A stretch of 64,000 bases of DNA from Acanthochromis polyacanthus (taxonomy: Eukaryota; Chordata; Actinopteri; Pomacentridae): positions 28,169,817-28,233,816 of the forward strand of contig NC_067130.1 in assembly GCF_021347895.1 (NCBI RefSeq), read 5' to 3'. The first letter of the stretch is position 1. Every line of letters begins with the position of its first letter. Below are positions 44,931-59,900 of this stretch, in pieces. The notes beneath the pieces are model-generated. The model was not told the DNA's origin. It made no database searches and worked only from the letters and a program-made list of their open reading frames with translations. The translations under genes were made by a program, and so were the position numbers.

Positions 44931-47900
44931 TGGGATGTTTGTAACCAAAGCTGGGCTGCAGACACCAAACTGAGAAGTGTTAATCTGCAAATGTGTGCTA
45001 CTCCAGAGTTTTACTACGACCTGGATCTGCTGGTCCGGTTTTATTTCTAAGTTTAGTTGAGTTACATCCTCTTCTACCTGCAGATATCATAAAGTTCTTT
45101 AATTTTCTCTACTTAGCCTTTGAACCCTGAACTGTGGAAGTCCAGTGGTGACTATATTAAATAGGATTAAAAAAAAAAAAAAAAAAAAAACAACAACCTT
45201 GCATGTTAATGATTAGAAAGCCTAATTTACAACAGTTATTTTTTGTCATTTTAAAAGCAAAATATTTGGTCCAAATGCCACTAATAACAGACTGTTAAGT
45301 GATAGCTCTGTGGAAGTCCAGTAATGATGAAATTAAATAGTAGTTTTTAAAAAAAATCTGCACATTAATTACTAGAAAGCCCAATTTACAGCAGTCATTA
45401 TTGGTATTCCATAAACAAAAATGGATAGTTGAAATGCCATATTAACTTTTACAAAGCCCAGTGTACTACAGTCATGATAAAGGCTTTTGGCGTTCAAAAA
45501 GCAAAACGTTTGGTTAAAATGCTACCAATAACAGACTGTTAAGTGATAGCACTGTGGAAGTCCAGTAGTGACGAAATGAAATAGAAGTTTTTTTTTAAAA
45601 ATCTGCACATTAATTATTTGAAATCCCAATTTACCAGTCATTTTTAACATTTAAAAAGCAAAATGTTTGCTCAAAATGCCACTAATAACAAACTGTGAAG
45701 TGATAATTATATGGAAGTCCAATAGTGACAAGAATAAATAATAGTTAAAAAAAATGTGTGTTATTTCTAACAAAGCCCAGGTTACAACAGTAATTTTTGG
45801 CATTCCAAAAGCAAAAACATTTTGGTTAAAATGCTACCAATAACAGACTATTCAGTGACAGTGCGGCTGAAGTCCAGTAATGACTATATTAAATGAACTA
45901 CTGAGTGAAATTGAAAGTCTCTGCACAATAATTATTACAATTTGACAATTTGTGAACTTTTTAAAGACTTCTATATACCTTTAGCGTTCACTTTTCTAGT
46001 CCAGAAAACAACGTCATGTCATAAAATAAAACTTTGTTCCCAGTTTACAAAAGTCATTTTTGACATTCCAAAACCAAAAGTGATTGGTTGAAGTGCCACC
46101 AATAACAGACTCTTAAGTGACAGCCTTGTGGAAGTCCAATAGTGACAAGATTCAGTGAACGACTGAGTGACATTGATTGGTGTATGGGAGAAACAACAAT
46201 TATCGGGACATGAATCTGTCTAATTTGATCATTTTAGGATCTGAATGAATTTGTTGGCATTTTTGTTGTTCTGTTTGTTTTTTCGTTTTGTTTTGTTTTT
46301 GAATTTTTTTTTCTTGTATATTACATTTTTTTCTTGTATATTACATTTGCTCATGCTATCAGGGGAATAATATTATTTTAATGATGGGCTTTCAAGCTGT
46401 CATCTATCAACAGGTCAAACTTGATCCACTTGCAACTTCATTTAAATCTAATTTCAACATTTTTCAAAGGTCACAACTGGTGTTTCAAAAGCCAAAATGG
46501 TTGGTTCAGTCCAGTAGTGACACTATTAAATTAAACTCTGTTCAAATTGAAACTTTCTGCAGAATAATTATTGCAAAGACCAAGTGGTGAATTGGAGAAA
46601 AAAACACATCTGTTCATGATTTGATGATTTGTGGGTTTTTTTTTGTTTGTTAAGGGTTTTTTTATTTACTTGTATATATTTTTGTTGTCACTTTCGGGGT
46701 TCACGAAACAATATCACCTCAGTGAAAACTAAAAGGCTGCCAAACAGGTCAAACTCAGTCTACTTGCAACTGCATATAACTTAAAGTTCAGTATTTTGTG
46801 AGTCATGATTGGTATTTCAAGAGCAAAAATGGTTGGCAAAAAAGCTACTAATAACACACTGCTAAGTGTGAAGTCTATGAAAGACCTGTGTCATGAGAGA
46901 ACTTCCATACATCAGGGTTACTAGGTCCCTTATCGAGGTGAAAACAAACTTGTCGCCTTCACTGACATTTGCCAAAATGCAGGAAATTTAGCTTTTGATT
47001 TACACCATAAAAAGATCACCAAAATAAAAGCATCTTTGGCTGAGTCTCCACAAAGATGGCAGCCACAGACACTCAGGCAAAGCATTCTGTGATGGGTATG
47101 ATGTTGTTTCATCCATGCTAGATTAGTCCTTTGACCTAGCTTCTTTTAGTCTACCTACATATTCACATATAATGATTCAGTATTTTATTAACATTAAGTA
47201 TTACCAAACTCTACCAGTGCACCGGCCCATGTCCAAACCTGCAGTATCCTGTTTGTTTTGATAACACTTCCTTGAGGCATTATCGCCATACAAGACATTG
47301 GGCAGCCACAAAGACAGAAATAAATCTGAATCATTAATTATCTCGTGTCAGTTGCAAGTAGTTTGACCTGTTGATGGACGACAGTTTGTTCTGTCGTACA
47401 TGTGGCTTTGTTTACACCGAGATGACGTTATTTCTCTGGCATCCACTGCAAACATGACTCAGAAAACCTGCATAGATTATGTAACTGTGGACACTGAAGT
47501 CATAAATCATGCTTATATGAAGATAAGTAAAATGAAGTTCTAAGGACAAACTGTGAGTTTGTTAAAGGCAGCAACATATGTGTTACTAAACTAGGTGTTC
47601 CCTGTTCTGCACTTGACTTTAAACATGTTCATTCTGCAGATGTTTTGCATGATGGAAACTTGTACAAAGACAACTTTTGATCCTGCATGTTGTACAATGT
47701 GCCTCACAGCTTTTAGCCAAGACGGTGACAAGCTTAAGAGGACAAAAATGTCATATCTCTTGCATTTCAGGCCAGTGTCAGCGGTTTATTTTCATCGTAG
47801 TGAGACACTAAATTACTGAAAGAGCCAAATGACAGCGGCCGTTTATTGATCAATTTAGATCTTAGACTGAGATGTGTGGAAAAACTTGAGGTTACGTCAC

Positions 47901-50900
47901 TTGTAGATTGTAGACGATTTTACCACAAAAACTTCCATCTAAACTCCAAAATGTCTTCAAATGTTTGCTTGTGTGAAAGTGCAAAGGCGTTTGCTGCTTT
48001 CTCTAAAAGCGAGGATGCAAAGCAACTGATACGATATCAAGCCAAGGACACAAGTTAGTAATTTATGCAAATACTTTTTTGCTCCATAACTCCTTCTGGG
48101 CTTCATAAAATGTATAACATATATTGTATGTCTCACAAAATGTTATATTCTTGTGCTTTTTAATATTAGGAAATGCTCCATAGTTAGCGTCCCTCCATTT
48201 TTACTTTAAATTTGGGCAACATATGGATGAAAATGGAGAGTTTTGAAGGCAACATATTTTACATAACTCCCATTTCAACAACTTTAACGTCTAATAGGTT
48301 CTTCATTTTGAAACTAAAAACAAATTGTGGTTTAGCCAAGACGATATACATACATTTGTATCTACAAATCACCACATAGTTGCTTACAGACTGCCAAAAG
48401 TATAATTGACACGCAAACTCTAAACTTGGGTGTAAAATCATATGCCATAGGTAAATGAATTTTCAGTTTTATTTATCTAAACATTAAACACAATTCTTTA
48501 CTCATTAAATGAAGATGGCAGTTTTTCCTTCTGTTTCTGTGGTTTATTTTCTGTATTTTTGATGCTGGTTAACTCCTCCCCGGAGTTCAGCTGAGGACAG
48601 TTTGCTCTTGGCCCACCGTAACACCAGACTGCCAAATAAAATCCTGACTAATTACCAAAAAAGACAAATAATATTCCAGATTCAACCATAAAGCCGCCTG
48701 GTAGTTAAAGATGGATGCCAGAAAATTCTCTAACAGATTGATAAATAAGAGTATTAGGACAGAGCTCATTCATTCACTATTGTTGGACAAGCTGTTGTAC
48801 CATGGTTTCCATGGTAACACAGTATTTTGGCATTCAGAGCAGGTCAGCTCCGGCCGCTGCTCCCTCTGCTCCCTCATTTTTGTGTTACTTGCTTCACATC
48901 CCATGGTTCCTTTTAAAGCATAATGTAGCTGCTCTTTCACTCGCCAACAATGCAGGAAACTATTCACAGAAAAAGAAAAAAGAAAAAAACCCAACGGGAC
49001 ACCAAAGGGTTTTTCCTTCATTGTGCCACAGTTCCAGCAGTGCATCAACTGACAGGACAAAAGAGACCATTAGAGCTGCTCGTGTTTTTGGCAAGTGTTG
49101 GAGAGAATCCTTACAACTGACTGCACAGCGGTAATGAGGAAATATTATGAGAAATAACCGAGAACACGTCCACATAACACCACTGCTCACGTGTCGGGGT
49201 GATTTGGGAGGTTGCGTGTTTCTAAGATTCTGGTGAAGTGGCCGGATGTGCATCTATTTTCTACAAGTGGATCTGCGTCTGTGTGTGTGGTCTCCTTCCT
49301 TTAGATTTCCAGTCACAGGGCTTCTTGCTTGGCTTGAATTCTCTCTCCTGCTTCCTGTCATTTAAACAGGCCTTAACTGTCGTAGTGATTTGTTTTTCTG
49401 CTTCGTTGTGAAGCTGTTTTCAGGAGAACAGGTCTGAGGGAGAAAGATGAGGCAACAGTGCCACACTTGGAAACAAAATAATCAAAAACCCTGGAGGGTG
49501 TCTTCTCATAATTACAATCTAGTATCAAATAAAAGATGAGTATAGATCTGCATCTTATAATTAGGACACGGGTATTTAATAAATATTCAATTTGAGCTCC
49601 ATTTAAAGACTTCTCTGACAACCTTATCACATAATTATGAGATACGGATTGTAATCATAGTAATGAAATATTACACATGCACCTGAAAAATGCAACATTG
49701 CCCATTAAATTGATATGCTGTACATGAAAGTGAAATATTACACATGAAATTACAATATTTCTATTTGCAATAGTCCAATTTAATGTGCAATATTTAATTA
49801 TCTTGGTTGATATTACTTTACTACCTTAGAATCCTTGCCAGTCTTTCTTCTTATTATTATTTCCTTGTTTTTCTTATTTTATCTTACTTATTTTATTTTC
49901 AGTATCGTACTTCTTATTGCTTTTCTACTAGAGATAGTCATTCTCAGATTATATGATTTTGTATCTTTAACCATTCTTGGCAGAGATTTTCCTTTGCGAT
50001 TAACAAAGAGTTGCCTTATATTAACCTGAAATGCAGAATCATGTTCAAAAGATTAGCAAAATATGGTCAAAAAACGTACAATTTCTCTTGAGGGGTTGCC
50101 CGTAGCGGCCACTATATGGAATCTGAGGCTGAGCTCTGCTTTGTCAAACTACAGGCGAGTTTAAGCTCCCCATTATTTTCTTAAAAAATTATTTTTTGTA
50201 GACTTTTAATGGAATTTACCATGGTAGCAGGGTGGTTTTGAACAGGCATTTCCAGAGTTGAGTCCAGTCTACATTTTAGTTCATACCAGTTCATACTTTC
50301 TGACATCTGCTTATGGTATAGGAAGTTCTAAAGTAATCACAGGCAGAGTGATTGACATGTATTTGTTGAAATATGAACAAAACCATGTGCGTATTTGCTG
50401 TCCACTTTAAAAGTCTGCTTTGATCTGCAGACATGGAAAGCATGAATTGGCTCTGGGTTGCAGGATGTTTCGGTTACATTCAAGTAAATATGGGCCTCAT
50501 AAATGTAAGGTGAACCAAACAAAACCTTAAAAGCAGTGGTTGCAAAGAAGTTAAATTTGGGGTTGTGTGATCTAGTTTATTGGTTCTCATTAAGAGTTTG
50601 GCTTTGATTTGAAGACATGAGAAGGCTTTGCCAGTCAAATGTAGAAAATGTACAATTCAGAGAATGGAAAAAAAATTAAATAGAGAGAAAAAGGATCATG
50701 GCACAAATTTAGAGCTTCAGTTTTCGAGTGTGAATTGGTTACAAATAGTTAGATGTCGTCAACATATTATTGAACAAAAAAGTTGCGATTGCTAATTGTT
50801 CAGCTAATTGCAAACATAGATATGAATTGAAAGGGTCAAAGTGGGTTTGGAAACTGACAGGTGGCCAATTAAAGGAAAAGCTAACAAAGTGTCTTGGTAA

Positions 50901-53900
50901 GGTATTGGACCACCTCTTTGGCACTGATGGCCATAACTTGTGATTCACATAATTTTTATACTCAATATACCATTCTGTGACCATTTGCGTCCTATACATG
51001 GGATCACTGTCATCCAAAATGGGCATAAATATTTCATCATGTCATTATCACAACAGTGTATCTTCTCTATAACACCCTCTACTGACCCAAACTACACCAT
51101 GAAAATGCTCTCCACAGCTAACACAGCCACCAGATCCCATCACTGTTTCAGTTTAGGGTTGAGGATTTTTCTTTGCAAATTTACCCATGTGTGTATATAT
51201 ATCGCACCTAAAAGGAGACATGAAAATTACCCCCTAAATTACCTGTTTAATGGCATATTTTGGGTAATCGGAGGTCTGACAGTGTCACTAACTAACAGTG
51301 GAATTAGACACCCAAAACTATCAATAGTGAAGCAGCTAATGGCTTCAAAATGAGTCCTATCATCGAAGGTGTAATAATTGTTGTTTTAGAGGGAAGAAGC
51401 AAGTAAAAATAAGTAGAACAAGGTTATTTCACTGGTCCATGCAAAATAGCTCGGAGATAGGAAAGCAGTACCTGCACCCACGGCTTTATTCTGTATTCTG
51501 CTGGGAACCGTGACTTAGTTCCTGTCACTGAACAACTGGGACAGATCAGTAGCAAGAGAAGAGTTATGGCAAGAATGTTGGGTTTCATTGCTGTCACATA
51601 TGCTTAAAGTCAGAGTTAACAAGTCCCAGATGCAAAATGTTTTCCTAAATTAAATCAAACTTTGACCTCAATTCACAGACATCCCTCATAAACCATCCTT
51701 TTGCTACATACACTACCGTTCAAAAGTTTGAGGTCTCCAAGACAATTTCATGTTTTCCATGAAAACACATTTCTATTTGTGTGCTAACATAATTGCACAT
51801 AGGTTTTCTAATCATCAATGAGCCTTTCAACACCATTAGCTAACACAATGTAGCATTAGAACACAGGAGTGATGGTTGCTGGAAATGTTCCTCTGTATCC
51901 CTATGGAGATATTCCATTAAGAATCAGCTGTTTCGAGCTAGAATAGTCATTTATCACATTAACAATGTCCAGACTGCATTTCTGATTCATTTAAAGTTAT
52001 CTTCATTGAAAAACACTGCTTTACTTTCAGACAAAGGATATTTCTAAGTGACCCCAAACTTTTGAATGGCAGTGTATGTTGTTTGATTTAGATCCACAAC
52101 ACTTCAAGAATTCAAGAAGTGGACTTTGGCTTAATTGCAAAGGAAAAGGCTGTTTCATGAATCATGTTTTACTGTTGTGGTCTTGCAGAGGCTCATAGAA
52201 ATGTAGGAATCCTACAACACCAGCACACGAGTAAGCCAAGATGTAAAGACTTTGATCTAATGGAAACATTTTATGGTCCATAGCCAGCATCTGCAAGGGT
52301 AATACGAATAATAAAATACATTTGTGAGATAAATGTTTGCCAAGTTTGACTAAAATTTGGTGTTTAAAGAGGAGCAGTGTAAATTAAATTCCATGACATA
52401 TCCTTGGACACACAAGATGAAAGTAGAACTTTCTAAGCCAAAATAATAGCACAGTTTATAATAAAAGCTGTCATACTTTTTAAGTGAAAGCAGGGAAAGC
52501 CTTCCAGGCATGAAAAGGTGAATTTGCTTAGTGTTGAAAAAACCTAATACGGACTGACAGACTGAATTGCAATCATGGGTCCACCACAAATGTGCACTCG
52601 TGTAATCTAATACCTTGACACACCTCCTTAAAGGTTGGCATTACCCGTTAACCTCGCCTGCAGCCGCATGCCTTCCAGATACCAAAGATCAGGTCACAGT
52701 GCCACAACCATAAACCTCCTTCATGCTCTTCTCTCTCATTACAGGAACCTCTCTGTTTTCAAAGCTCTTAACACAATTATCTTTAGGCAAAGTTTCGCTG
52801 CCTCAGCAATAAACCCTCTTCACTGTATTTACTGCCGTGTTTCCTCTCTCTAGTATGGGGTAGTCCTGGATGCTGGATCTTCACACACAGCTTTGTATAT
52901 TTACAAGTGGCCAGCAGATAAACAGAATGGCACAGGAGTGGTCACCCAGCACAGCGAATGTCATGTTAAAGGTAAGTATCAGTGCTTTCTCAACTAAAAC
53001 CCAATGTTTGCATGTCAAATACTGCTGGAGTCCTGCAACTCTGCAACCAATAGGAAACCCACAACCAAGATTCTTCATGAAATTTTTTTTTCAGTGTTTA
53101 TCCTGAGGCTTATTGTCATCCAAGCAGATTTTACTAGTTTCTGTTTGACACCAGCACAGTCAACTGTCTACATTATACATATCTCAACCAAAATGGTAGT
53201 TTTAGTAACAGTATACATATGGACAACAGATGTGCAGAATGTAGCATCAACAAGCTAATCTTTTTTGATCCCTGAGGTTTAGGTCAGTGCTGTGGGAGAG
53301 CCATAATGTATATGCTTTCAGGGTTTGCATAATAAATTCCTCAAGTTCGGTTACAGCATTTTATCCCCTACGAAATTAGCCCCAGACCATGATGATTCCA
53401 CCACCATGCTTTGCCAAACCCATAGTGCAGTCTCTATACCAACTTTCTACCATCTGATCGATGAGCATCCATCTTTATTACACCACTTTATCCTCACTAG
53501 GGTCGCGGGGGGTGCTGGAGCCTATCCCAGCTGACTCGGGTGAAGGCAGGGGACACCCTGGACAGGTCGCCAGTCTGTTACAGGGCTGCATATACAGACA
53601 AACAAGCACACTCACATTCACACCTATGGACAATTTAGAGTTATCAATTAACCTCAGCATATTTTTGGACTGTGGGAGGAAGTTGGAGTACCCGGAGAAA
53701 ACCCACGCATGCACAGGGAGAACATGCAAACTCCATGCAGAAAGATCCCAGGCCCACCCCGGTATTTGAACCGGGTTCTTCTTGCTGCAAGGTGAAAGTG
53801 CTAACCACTACGCCACTGTGCAGCCCCTGATACATGAACAGTCGTGAACCAAAGTGTACAGACACTTGAAATGACCGTGTATTTCATGACTGTCTAAGGT

Positions 53901-56900
53901 TTCCACTGACTCCTACGGCTTCTAATTTTGGAATCCTTGAAACACATGGGTCTTTGTCTCAAAAAAAAACAATTACGCATTTTGGGTCTTTCATAGATCT
54001 TTTGCTGGGTCAAAAATGTGCACACAGCAGCTTCAATCGGCAGTTCTGGTGATGTAGCAAGTTGGTAATCAGATTTTGTTAGTGGGATAGCCTCCTGTTT
54101 TGTGAGTGAATATGATTAACTACAGCTGGTTACTCCTCTGAGCCAATTCAAGTAAAGGCCCATTTGATACACCCATTAGACTCAGCCACAAATACCAGTT
54201 GGAAAGTCTGAGGAGCTCACAAAAGATCTGAAAAGCAAATCATTGACTTGAACAAGTGAGGAAAGTCACTTGGAGGCATTTCAGATACTAAAATCAACTG
54301 ATCCAACGGTCGTTTGTTGGTATAAAGGTCATGGTACAGTTGTGTCACTTGCTGCTGAGAGACGAGTGGTCAGGATGGTCAAGAGTCACCAAAAAGTAGG
54401 TCTGCAGTTAATTAGAAGCTGCTGGAACACAGATGTCTGTGGGTACAATCACGCATGTGGAGGAGAGGAGGTTAACCCCAACCAAGAACACCAAGGACAC
54501 CAAGCTTACCATCAAGCATGGTGGTGGCAGTATCATGCTCTGGGCCTGTTTTGGTGCCAGTGCAATTGGGGCTTTATGTAAAGTACATTTTCCCTGGTGT
54601 GTGGTCATTTTTTCTTGATTTTACTCATGATACAGGTCAATCTGCTGCTGATCTTTCTAGATATGTTGTGTCCCTTCAGTTCTTAGTTCCAGCCCCCTTT
54701 TTCTTTTAACTTTCTGGCAATATTTCAAGCTGTGCAGGATGGAAGGTGAGTTGTTTTTTTTTTTGCTGATGCAATGATCAAAGTGACCTTTTTTCCAACA
54801 AAGGTAGTGTAAACCTTTAATCCTCTGACAGAGAATTAATATACAGTGCCTTGTGAAAGTATTCGGCCCCCTTGAACTTTTCAACCTTTCGCCACATTTC
54901 AGGCTTCAAACATAAAGATATAAAATTGTAATTTTTTGTCAAGAATCAACAACAAGTGGGACACAATCGTGAAGTGGAACAAAATTTATTGGATATTTTA
55001 TACTTTTTTAACAAATAAAAACCTGAAAAGTGGGGCGTGCAATATTATTCGGCCCCCTTGCATTAATACTTTGTAGCGCCACCTTTTGCTGCAATTACAG
55101 CTGCAAGTGGCTTGGGGTATGTCTCTATCAGTTTTGCACATCGAGAGACTGAAATTCTTGCCCATTCTTCCTTGCAAAACAGCTCGAGCTCAGTGAGGTT
55201 GGATGGAGAGCGTTTGTGAACAGCAGTCTTCAGCTCTGCCCACAGATTCTCGATTGGATTCAGGTCTGGACTTTGACTTGGCCATTCTAACACCTGGATA
55301 CGTTTATTTGTGAACCATTCCATTGTAGATTTGGCTTTATGTTTTGGATCATTGTCCTGTTGGAAGATAAATCTCCGTCCCAGTCTCAGGTCTTTTGCAG
55401 ACTCCAACCGGTTTTCTTCCAGAATGGTCCTGTATTTGGCTCCATTCATCTTCCCATCAATTTTAACCATCTTCCCTGTCCCTGCTGAAGAAAAGCAGGC
55501 CCAAACCATGAGGCTGCCACCACCGTGTTTGACAGTGGGGATGGTGTGTTCAGGGTGATGAGCTGTGTTGCTTTTACGCCAAACATATCGTTTTGCATTG
55601 TGGCCAAAAAATTTGATTTTGGTTTCATCTGACCAGAGCACCTTCTTCCACATGTTTGGTGTGTCTCCCAGGTGGCTTGTGGCAAACTTCAAACCAGACT
55701 TTTTATGGATATCTTTGAGAAATGGCTTTCTTCTTGCCACTCTTCCATAAAGGCCAGATTTGTGCAGTGTACGACTGATTGTTGTCCTATGGACAGACTC
55801 TCCCACCTCAGCTGTAGATCTCTGCAGTTCATCCAGAGTGATCATGGGCCTCTTGGCTACATCTCTGATCAGTCCTCTCCTTGTTCGAGGTGAAAGCTTA
55901 GAGGGACGGCCGGGTCTTGGTAGATTTGCAGTGGTCTGATACTCCTTCCATTTCAATATGATTGCTTGCACAGTGCTCCTTGAGATGTTTAAAGCTTGGG
56001 AAATCTTTTTGTATCCAAATCCGGCTTTAAACTTCTCCACAACAGTATCTCGGACCTGCCTGGTGTGTTCCTTGGTCTTCATGATGCACTTTAAACAGAA
56101 CCCTGAGACTATCACAGAGCAGGTGCATTTATACGGAGACTTGATTACACACAGGTGGATTCTATTTATCATCATCAGTCATTTAGGACAACATTGGCTC
56201 ATTCAGAGATCCTCACTGAACTTCTGGAGTGAGTTTGCTGCACTGAAAGTAAAGGGGCCGAATAATATTGCACACCCCACTTTTCAGTTTTTTATTTGTT
56301 TAAAAAGTATAAAATATCCAATAAATTTTGTTCCACTTCACGATTGTGTCCCACTTGTTGTTGATTCTTGACAAAAAATTAAAATTTTATATCTTTATGT
56401 TTGAGGCCTGAAATGTGGTGAAAGGTTGAAAAGTTCAAGGGGGCCGAATACTTTCACAAGGCACTGTATAACTCATCCACTCCTTGTGTAGTTTGTATTC
56501 ACCAATGCACGGGGTCAGAAATAAGGCTTGTGAACAGATTATATTTTCATAGCAAATCTTTGTCTCGGGGCAGTCGTGAATCATGACCGAGTCACAGTTG
56601 AGCTCTGTGGTTTGCCACTCCTGTCCTGCCAAAAGCTCCTATGTATGCTGAGCTAGATAAACAAACACTTGTTTTTCAATTAGTCATGAGGATGATGTTC
56701 ACACTGTCAGGTATCATAATTGTAAAAATAACTTCATCAGGAGTGATTCTTGGATGGAAGTCTTAGAACGCTAACTATGAAAAAGTACAACTTCCTAGAT
56801 TTAAATAAGAATCTAAAGGTGTTTTTGCTTCCTGCATCGCTTTTTTTTCCCCAAGTGTATGACTTTTACACTGGCTAGGTTTTACAGTTTACCACACTTC

Positions 56901-59900
56901 AGTGTTTTGTCACGCAGGTAGGTGGGATCCTAGCTGGCATTTCTGGTCTTATGGGTGTGATTGACATTCAAATGTCACAACTGTGAGCACTTTGTTTTGT
57001 GAACTTGAGGACATGATTCTACAAGTTCATTACATAATCGTATGTTCTTCTCTTTTCTCCCATTCATCTGTCACTCAGGTGGAGGGATCTCGAGCTATGC
57101 AGGCCAACAGGGAGCAGCAGGGCAGAGCTTGGAGGTTTGTCTCGACCAGGCGATGAAGGACATCCCTAAAGACAGGCATCGGCTCACACCTGTGTACCTG
57201 GGAGCCACAGCTGGCATGAGGCTTTTGCAGTAAGTCACTGTGTGTTTGTCTGAATGCGTCACCAGTTTGTTTTTGTTTGTATGTGACTTAGTTGATCTTT
57301 TTTACATTTAACCTTCTTTTATTTCCAATTCTGTGAGACGAGGAGTGTCCAAACTGTTCTTTTTAACAGTAATTACAATTGCAATCCACATAGCTGTTAC
57401 TGTGAAGGAAAAATTAATCCTTCCCTTTTCTGAGGTCATAATAACCTTTCGACAGGCAGACACTGCAGGAGATTAGATGTTGTCTATGCTGATGTGACTA
57501 AGCAGACTAGTTATCTCCATATTGGTCTCTATTCTAAATCTGACCTTCTCCCAACCAGCGTATAGCCCGAAGATCAGAAAGAAAACTCAGAACTGATGCT
57601 GGCATTGCTCATGCAAACTGCTGCTCTGTTGGTGTCACTTCTCCTGACATCAGTAAACCTTATTCACAACCTGAACCATCTGAGTCTTCAGTGTGTCTCC
57701 CTGTATCTGCCTCCTCATCCTCTCTCGGCCTCGCTGAAATTCCCCAACACTTACAACATTGTCTGCCTCACACAACATTAATATAAAATTAATACAAGAA
57801 GTTTTACCAAACTTGGACCGCCCGGCGACAAAGATCACCCCTGTGACCTTGAAAATGAGGTCACGGTCACCAAATGCGAACTTGACCTGTGTCTTATTAT
57901 GGTACACCTGTGTACCAAATATGGTGAGGCTACATCAAAATTTTATCGAGTTATCGCATGGAAACCAAATTGTTACAGACAAACAAGCAACCAACCAACC
58001 AAGCAAGACTATGCAGCTCAAAACAATACCTTCCAGAAAACGATGTTTGCCGGGCGGTAATAACTCGATGTGGTGTAGTTTATTGATCACAGAAAGGAAA
58101 CTGCAGTGTTGCAGCAGCAGAAGTTGCATCATATGGATGAATGATATCACTACTACACGTGCTATTTAGGATAGCGTTTCTTTAGTTCCTCAATCCTTGT
58201 GTTTTTAAATCATTCATTCACAACACAATGTTGGATTGGGAGGTTAATTGTATTGTTTTATTGCATTTTATTCCTTTCATCCTTGAAGCGCTGTGTGTTG
58301 TCTTGCATTTATAAAAAGTGCCATATAAGCAAAGCTAGCATGCTTGATTGACATATTATTTTTAGTTATTTTCTATTAAATCAAAAATGCTGCTTGTTGT
58401 TCCTATAAAGAATTTCAAACTATAAAGCTAGTTCTTCACTACCTTTATCCGTGCCTGTGAATAAATAGTACAACAAAGTTAGTTTTTACTCTTTTCTGCA
58501 GTGTTTCCATAAATTGAGATCATTAAAAATATGAAATGGAATTTTGTCATGAGGGGAAAACATGGTTCATATGTTATATTCCCTTAAAATGTCTGTTGTT
58601 CTCCATGAAGAAAGCTTTGCAAAATATTGGCAATATCTGTTGTTGCCTCCTTGAATAGTATCCAATGAGAATTTAAAAATGTTAAATGTGATTGTTTGAT
58701 CTACAAGGTGTTACATGGACTCACCCTGCCCCCATGTCTGACTTTATGAAGGAAGGGTTCACAGCGAGGGGGCTGCACAGTGGAGTAGTGGTTAACACTT
58801 TTGCCTTGCAGCAAGAAGATCCCTGGTTCAAACACCAGGGTGGGCCTGGGATCTTTCTGCATGGAGTTTCCATATTCTCCCTGTGCCTGCGTGGGTTTTC
58901 TCCGGGCACTCCGGCTTCCTCCCACAGTCCAAAAATATGCTGAGGTTAATTGGTTACTCTAAATTGTCCGTAGGTGTGAATGTGAGTGTGATTGTTCGTC
59001 TGTATATGTAGCCCTGTGACAGACTGGTGACCTGTCCAGGGTGTCTCCTGCCTTCCCCGAGTCAGCTGAGATAGGCTCCAGCACCCCCCCCGCGACCCTA
59101 GCGTGGATAAAGCGGTGTATAGAGAATGGATGGATGGATGGGTTCACAGCAGTCTCAGGACCAGGGCCTCCTCTAGAGGGGACTGTGAGGTCCTACACAG
59201 AACAACAGGCTTCTGACAAAATGCTCTGTCTGTGAAGGCCAGTAACATCTGGAACAGTCCTTCTCTCTCCATAAGGGAATGTCCCACGTTATCAAATTTC
59301 AAATTTCACCTTAAACAGTGGCCGAAAGTCAACCAATCTTGTGACCATTGACCTTTAACTTCTTTGTGTACACTTTGTAATGTCCTTTCATTGTGACCTA
59401 TTGACCTTTTTTTGAGATCTATTGTCTTTTTATTGCAACCTATTGTCCTATGTTTTATTGTATGTTTCACTGTTATGTTTTCTTTTTGTGGATGTAAATT
59501 AGCATTGTGATATAATCTGGCATATTTACGCCCATTGCTGTATAAATAGGCGTTCATTAATGTGCACTGTCTCTATCATATATATATATAAATAAATGAA
59601 TATAACAATTAGTAGATGCACCTAATTTGTTGTGTCGGTATGCAACAAATAGAGTTGATTAACTACTGTAATAATCCATGTTATGGCAATGCCAGCTGAA
59701 CTAGTCAAAGAGAAGCGTGTCTGTTAGTCAATCTGGAAAATTTCAGTAACATTTCTTCAAATTCAATAGCAGAGATCTTCAAACGCTGTGATGATACTGG
59801 CTCTCTTGAGGATCGACTTCCCTCTGCTGTTTGGAAAAGTTTGAGTTTGCAGCCTCAGAAATCACCTCTTAATTGCATCTTAGATTAGAGCCAATGTCAG

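Larger units (their letters stand above)
44911..52853. other. entpd2 intron 1
   Basis: 7.9 kb with a degenerate tandem repeat (45110-46900) and a MITE (51711-52074). A poly(A) run lies at 45169-45190. Nothing else recognised; several short open frames have no recognisable product. Confidence 0.65.
52972..57078. other. entpd2 intron 2
   Basis: 4.1 kb, more than half made of the SINE, the Tc1 fossil and the complete Tc1 described separately. 56470-57078 shows nothing recognisable. Confidence 0.7.

Noticed and set aside
58781..58840. Possible tRNA gene from A-box and B-box
   Set aside because: The sequence is the head of a SINE with a long body, tail and target duplication; it does not fold as a mature tRNA by eye.
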